A stretch of DNA of 24,357 nt from Mnemiopsis leidyi (lineage: Eukaryota; Ctenophora; Tentaculata; Lobata; Bolinopsidae), in assembly GCA_000226015.1 (NCBI GenBank), contig JH153999.1:99916-124272 (forward strand), given 5' to 3'. Positions 18,611 through 24,357 of the stretch are shown piece after piece; position 1 is the stretch's first letter, and every line of letters begins with the position of its first letter. The position numbers were made by a program, and so were the translations under genes. The notes below the pieces were generated by a model, which saw only the letters and a program-made list of their open reading frames with translations, had not been told where the DNA came from and did not search any database.

Positions 18611-20655
18611 CCGGTAAAAACGTGCGATAGCGCTTTTTAAGAGCTTTTCTAGCGACACGAGAACCAATTCTTAATCATATTAAGGATTATGCAGATAAAA
18701 CAGAACAATTATAATAGTACTGTTGACTACATCTTAAAGTCAATTCAGTTACAAAATACCTGTGATAGTTTTATAAGGCATCCATTCCTCCCTAAACTAT
18801 ATTTAAAGATGTTACTAAGACGACCATAAATTCCTGAGAGCTGAAAGCACATTCGTACTCCATACCAACTCAGCGCTTTATCTATTTTTATATTTTGTAG
18901 CGTGGAAAAGTTTCGACATGGAACTTATTAAAGCCAAGGATAAACTTTGAATGTCGTAATTGTGCCAATTGATAACAGGCCATAGCGGAGCTTATGATAA
19001 CAATCCTGAGAGAAAATGTAGATGCATGCATGTATATAGTAAGCCACTTTCGTAACCATTTTGAGCGACCAGATTGAGCGACTACTCGGCAAAGCGAGTA
19101 AGTGGATGGTGGAAGGGAAAGAGAACAAATCAGGAAGACGATGCCCGAGACGATAGAATAGATAGAGGTAGGATGATCTTATTAATTAAGTTCGCTTTCC
19201 CACATCATTGCAATACAAGTCACATACGTGGGAGCCAAATCCCACGGCTTATTTCCTGTTTCTTCTACAGGTCACAGACTCAGAGCAACTATCAGAGGAA
19301 GCAAGAAATACAGAGATATGGGGACAGCAGCTTAACAAATGTTTTTATATAGGAGCTATTTCTATTTTAAGAAGGTATTATCTAATCCAAAAGGTTTATC
19401 GTATAATTTACAAAACGAAATATTTGGCGATAAAGAACTTGAACTTCTACTGGATCCAGCACTAGCGATAATTTTACACCTAATAATAGGAACTTACTGT
19501 TACGTGTGAAATTATTGCTACTTTTTAGCTTCAAGATAAATCTAAATTGAACGACTGCCGACTTATGTTCGTCTGCAATTGAAACCTTGAATTTTCAAAT
19601 ATGCTATGCGATCTTAATAATCCAAATTAACGGAATTCGACATAAAATAGCTTACAAAACATTGGAAATAACGAAGTTTAGATGTTGCGTTGAAATAGAC
19701 TTATTTATAAGGTACTTTCATAACATAGCAATTTATTTCTTACTGTTCTTGCCAAACTACCAGACTAAGTCGACATTAGTTCATTAATCACACTGATCTC
19801 TATTCTCTAGGCGATCATTCTTGGCTCATAAAAATGAATTAACACCTGTTATTTTGAAGCAGTAGAAAACCCTGATACACAATACACTTGAATTGCAGTA
19901 AACTTTCAGGAATCAACGGCAATATTGAAGACTCTAAGCTTCTACTATCTCAACCTGCTGTAGCCTTACCATCAAAATTTCGAATGACAAAAAGCAAATT
20001 GTATGTCGCTGCAGCGGTACGTGTTTCTTCCTGAAAACCAATGAAATGAAAGACTAGGATTCTGTGCATCCAACAAAACGCCGAGAAAAAAATAGCCACG
20101 AAAAATCCCACAGAGCAAGACGCAAAATATGATACAATTTAGATCCAACCATGCCATTACCTACTTACCTAGCAACTGGAGAATTCATTGACCATGAAAA
20201 GAATGTTAATCAGAAGTAGGGGTAAAGCCTAAAGTTCTCAGATAAGCAATCGAGAGGCGTCGCCATCGCAAGGAATTAGTTTAATGACCCTGCATACTAT
20301 TTCCTTACAAATTTTAGAAGAGTTGCGCCAACGCGATACGTTCTCAGAGCATATATCTAGAATACATGTTGAAGTACCGGCAATTTCACTTCCCATCTTC
20401 TGTCTACATACATTTCCTAGTCAGATTGTCCAGAGTCATACTAGTCACGCTTACATCCATATATTTGAATTTCTTAACCACTGATAGAACAGACATACAG
20501 ATTTTACTCTTATACATTGGTGATCAAGTAGAAATCTGATACTGAAGATCTGAAGCTCGGGTGAACAATTCCCGCTCTGAGTAGGTGGGAGTAACCATCG
20601 CCTAGATACGTTTAAACTAGCGGCTGTATCAGCTGGATACATTAAGATCAGCTAC
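18611..20655. other. AT-rich non-coding DNA
   Basis: No supported gene. Two overlapping plus-strand frames near 19074-19465 and a hydrophobic minus-strand frame at 19972-20157 (MAWLDLNCIIFCVLLCG start) lack family matches. An excellent donor GCTAG|GTAAGT on the minus strand lies at 20169/20168. Confidence 0.45.
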
Positions 20656-20703
20656 CAGCTAGATCTAGATACACGCAATCAGCTAGATCTAGATACGCGT
20701 AAT
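20656..20703. repeat. 24-bp tandem duplication
   Basis: Two units begin CAGCTAGATCTAGATAC at 20656 and 20680, differing at two bases near their ends. Diverged partial copies (ATCAGCTGGATAC near 20628 and ATCAGCTAC near 20647) precede them. Confidence 0.88.
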
Positions 20704-23700
20704 GTAAGCAATATTGATGTTACATCAATGAAATGAATTGTTAAAGTTCCGTGCCTTCATTGATAAATCGCTACTCCATATTCATAACTTAATACACAAT
20801 TAAAGGACCAAAGACTGTGCCAAAGGCCTTTATGAAATCACTTTGGGACAGAATTATAATGGACCGCTACTTGGTCATTTTCTTAGAACACTGCAACTAA
20901 AAGAGTAAAGACAAATGTGGCCTATAATTCCCTATAATTACTACCGTGACCACAAGGATATATCACGAGGGTTTGAAACTTATAATTGTAAATACAAATC
21001 ATTAAACTGCAACAGAGACCATACAAATCACGGGACCACAACTCACGATGAATTGACAACGTAAGAACAACCTATTCAGTATATATACTAGATCTCATCT
21101 GATCAATTTAGAAAACAAGAAAGGGTAACCAACCAACACACAAACCTTCTGATATTTCCAACGGCACGTTTCAAACAATTCCTGTTTTTACGATCACCAT
21201 GTTCGAGCGTTTCTACAGTTTCTCCGACCATTCCTAGATTGTCTAAAAGCTAGATAGACAGAGAAAAAGCTAACAAAATTTGAGCACGATGACTCAAACA
21301 AAATATCAATGTATCCGACACAGCTACAGCAGCTTTTTTTGACAAACTTGATCAGTGGAATTCAGAACATTCCAAGAATGCAGGAAGAGCCAGAATTAGA
21401 CATTTTGACTACTAATAAACTTTAAGATGAGTAACAATCGTGATAACGACTAGATACGGTGTCCAGAAGAAATATCAAATCAAGTGATGCTTGTTTAAGC
21501 TATCAAGGAGATTTTTTTAAACTGCAACATCATGCTGTCCATTGTTCAGCCCGAGAAATTTGCATGGATGGAGACAACTCATTGTGGGCTACCTCGATAA
21601 TCTTTGTATGAAACAAAATCAGACTCAATAAATCAGACCCAATAATCAGACTCAACAAGGTTTTAGCCCCTTTGAAAGAATTTATCTGGAAACGGAACCT
21701 ATTGATGATTGCTACCGTAGCTGACGGAGCATTGCAGACTGAAGAGCGAACATTGAAGAAGAAGTGCTCCGGAGAGAAAGTGTAAGACAGTTGATTATCT
21801 AAGATCTTTATTCACTGGTTTTTGAAGATTGAGAGCAACTTGAATTGCTTACTAAACTACAATTGCAGTTTAACTGATATTCTACACATCGACATTCGTC
21901 AAGGGCTATATTACAATCGAAGTGAGATGTCCGACATCCAAGTGTGTGAGCCAATCAAGAACAAGTTTTGATTGACAGGTGATCAGATTTCAAAAGAAAC
22001 TTCTATAAAACTCAAAAACCAAACTCCGGAGGGTCTCAATTAAAAACTTGAGACAGAGAGAATTATTGTAATAATCGGCACGAAGTGAGCAGCAGCTAAG
22101 TCACACCTGATTGCCCAGTCTCGACCGTTCGAGCTTTCACCGACTCTAATAACCTCCATTCAACAGTTTGTTTGATCGTTTCAATTGCATGACAACACAG
22201 TTACTTTTTGTAAACCGGAACTAATTCTTGTCGGAGCTGGCCAGTTTACAACACACACAATCGGACATATTTTCTTGGCAGTGCGTGCTTTGTACTTACT
22301 TTACAAGTTGTACGATTCCGGTGTCCGGATGAAGACCGAAAGTCGGGTTATCTGCTAATTATCCTGCAAGTTGATCACAACGTTGGGGAGGCAACACTCA
22401 GCTGACAGACAAAACAAGATAATACATCAACAAGTCGTTAACAAGGACGCACCACGGATTTTCTATAAACAACGCCAATTATTCATTCCGCTCTTAGGCA
22501 TTCTTGTTTCCTTAAATAGACTTCTCTCCTACAATTAATTCCATGGGCACAGAGAACAAAACCGAACTTCCGGGTCAGCCCAGCTGGGCAGCAGTGCTGA
22601 AGTGACAACTAGCACAAAGAGAATGTGATGAGAATGACGGGGGTATGACGATGATGTACTCCGTTCCGACAAACGAAGGAGCAGGCGGTAGGAGGGCCAA
22701 TCCTCTCAATGGCATGTCTCGAAAACTCGGCCGGTATATTCGAACTTTTGTAGAGTTTCAACATTTCAGCAAATACTCCGAATACCAGGAACCTTCCAGG
22801 GGATTCTCAATGTAGGTCAGAGAAAGTTACGGAACACTACCTCGGGCAGCTGCCGCTCTGCTGAGACGTGGTAGTAAACCTAAAGTAGACTCTGATACAC
22901 TCTCCCTCTCTCTCCCTTTACCTTTAGTCTCTCTAGGACAGTGTTATGGAACATTCTCTTTGTAGCTGAGCTTCTCCAGACAGTATTTACTCGAGCTGTA
23001 TAAAAATGCAAGACAGGTTGTTGTTGCAGTAAGATTCCGTACAGGGTTATTGTTGCAGTGTTAGCTGTGGTGGTGGCAGCCTAGTAATCTAGTAGTTTGA
23101 ACAAGGAGGTGAAGGGAAGCTCCATAAACAACTGTTAATGACGTAAAATCGATAGAACTTTCTTTGCTGGGGCTTCTGGCTTTCTAGAATACAGTAATTC
23201 ATACTGTGTCCTGGCCTTTACCGTACAAAAGCCCCGTGTTTAAAAGTCTAAAATTCCTTGAACTCTGCTCCCAAGGAAACATGAAAGTGCTCGAGTTACA
23301 GGCCAAGCAATGGTATTTGAGAGCAGGCAAAGGGACATTGGACATTGAAAATGAGTTTTGCAAGGACAATAAATTTCTGATCCGTTGAACTTCAGAGTTT
23401 TTAAAATAATTTCGCACTTGGCGGTTAACTGTCAACACAAAAATGTAAAGTATTTGAAATTCGAAAGTCGGAGGGATGGGCAGAGCCAGGGCTTTATTCA
23501 GGCTTTAACGCTATTCCAACTGGAATTTTCCTGGTATGACTAAGTGAAAAAGTTCCTATCACAGATAGGCCGTGTTATTAACACTTTGTATCTCTATGTC
23601 AATTCTTAAACTCAGGGGTGAAGGGACGAATTACAGCGTTGGGGCAAGCTTCAGATGACTGAAACGTCAAACCTACGGTATGTTCCAATTTCAAGGTGCG

Positions 23701-23943
23701 ACTGATTTAAGACACCAATCACGAAACACAGATATCGTACTTAATCCAGACATAACCTCACTTTGAATCAGGATACAGACGGGGACAAGTCCGCTATATG
23801 GACCCCTAAAATCCGGGAATGACATCACAGCACAGCCAGGTGCGGTGTGGGAACACTTATTAAACCACCTGATGTTCTTAATTATGTGTCCTGTAGTACA
23901 CACCGCGTTTATCATGAGGTTTAACTGACTGGGCTGCAGGTCT
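20704..23943. other. Non-coding DNA, no supported gene
   Basis: More than 3 kb with nothing firm. There is a CTCCCTCTCTCTCCC pyrimidine patch near 22901-22916. A 60-codon plus-strand frame at 23206-23388 and a 74-codon minus-strand frame at 23691-23915 are unsupported by splice borders or homology. Confidence 0.45.
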
Positions 23944-24114
23944 CAGATCACATTAACTAGGCTGGTCGTTCAGATCGCATTAACTAGGCTGGTTGTTCAG
24001 ATCACATTAACTAGGCTGGTTGTTCAGATCACATTAACTAGGCTGGTTGTTCAGATCACATTATCCAGGCTGTTTGTTCAGATCACATTGACCATGCTGG
24101 TTGTTTAGATCACC
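23944..24114 (+). repeat. 27-bp tandem array, six copies
   Basis: Units start CAGATC(A/G)CATTAACTAGGC at 23944, 23971, 23998, 24025, 24052 and 24079, then a 9-base partial copy. Copies 3 and 4 are identical; copies 5 and 6 have several changes. Because 27 is a multiple of three, one plus-strand frame is open through all copies (QITLTRLVV per unit), but it has no ATG and ends at once in TAG after copy 6. Confidence 0.97.
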
Positions 24115-24271
24115 GAATAACCCCTCATTCTTTCTTACGTCTAAGTGGTCTATCCAGAGACAAAGACCTAGACAAGGGGACTAGAGGTTCGGGTTACCGG
24201 TGGAGCCGAGAGGTCGGCCCTGCACCTAATTCCCTGATATCAGCACTGATAGGACATGTGTTGAGAAGAAG

Positions 24272-24274
<3 letters not shown>

Positions 24275-24338
<64 letters not shown>

Positions 24339-24357
24339 TAGAGAGTCGAGAGAGAGA
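24275..24357. repeat. (GA)n microsatellite at the right edge
   Basis: An almost pure GA tract with an AGAAGAGTAGAGAGTCGAG interruption near the end. It is the reverse complement type of the CT tract at the left edge. Confidence 0.97.

Noticed and set aside
19074-19465. Two overlapping plus-strand frames of 92 and 85 codons
   Set aside because: Overlapping frames with low-complexity charged or AT-driven products, no family and no paired splice sites.
23944-24114. CRISPR-like array
   Set aside because: Units are head to tail with no unique spacers, and the genome is eukaryotic.

Overview
The window looks like nuclear DNA of an invertebrate animal. It is AT-rich, almost entirely non-coding, full of microsatellites and short tandem repeats, and its only convincing gene is cut into small exons by GT-AG introns. 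I see no operons, ribosome binding sites, rRNA, intact tRNA or CRISPR array. The exact phylum cannot be read from the sequence; divergence of the gene and the repeat content fit a non-vertebrate metazoan. Both ends are CT/GA microsatellites and there is one N at 109, so the window is probably a whole contig that stopped at microsatellites.

The main result is a minus-strand gene spanning 5990 down to 1641. I assembled it from five exons (5803-5990, 5344-5442, 4405-4481, 3958-4158, 1641-1775). All four junctions have GT-AG borders and matching reading phases. The joined frame gives 212 residues from the first ATG (232 if the upstream exon sequence is translated) and ends in a stop codon. Its layout matches the Bcl-2 apoptosis-regulator family: a first helix, a BH3-like segment, a BH1-like hydrophobic hairpin around a conserved glycine, and a phase-0 intron directly after the BH2 tryptophan, where vertebrate Bcl-2 genes also have one. 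The BH1, BH2 and BH3 signature residues are largely replaced, so this is a strongly diverged member. Its last intron (1776-3957) carries, on the opposite strand, what looks like the broken N-terminal end of a hAT/ZMYM-type transposase.

From 6 to 14.7 kb there is AT-rich non-coding DNA with a 33-bp tandem repeat beside the first known exon, a 48-bp tandem repeat, clusters of CACGTG E-box palindromes, hairpins, GA-rich tracts and a stop-riddled reading frame at 12.0-12.5 kb. At 14701-15288 lies a roughly 590-bp MITE-like element with 25-bp imperfect terminal inverted repeats and a 34-bp internal direct repeat. From 15.3 to 24.36 kb I see mostly featureless DNA, a possible tRNA-derived relic at 18.56-18.61 kb, a 24-bp duplication at 20.66 kb, a six-copy 27-bp tandem array at 23.94-24.11 kb and the terminal GA tract. 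The first exon of the Bcl-2-like gene was not settled; several phase-compatible candidates are listed as findings.
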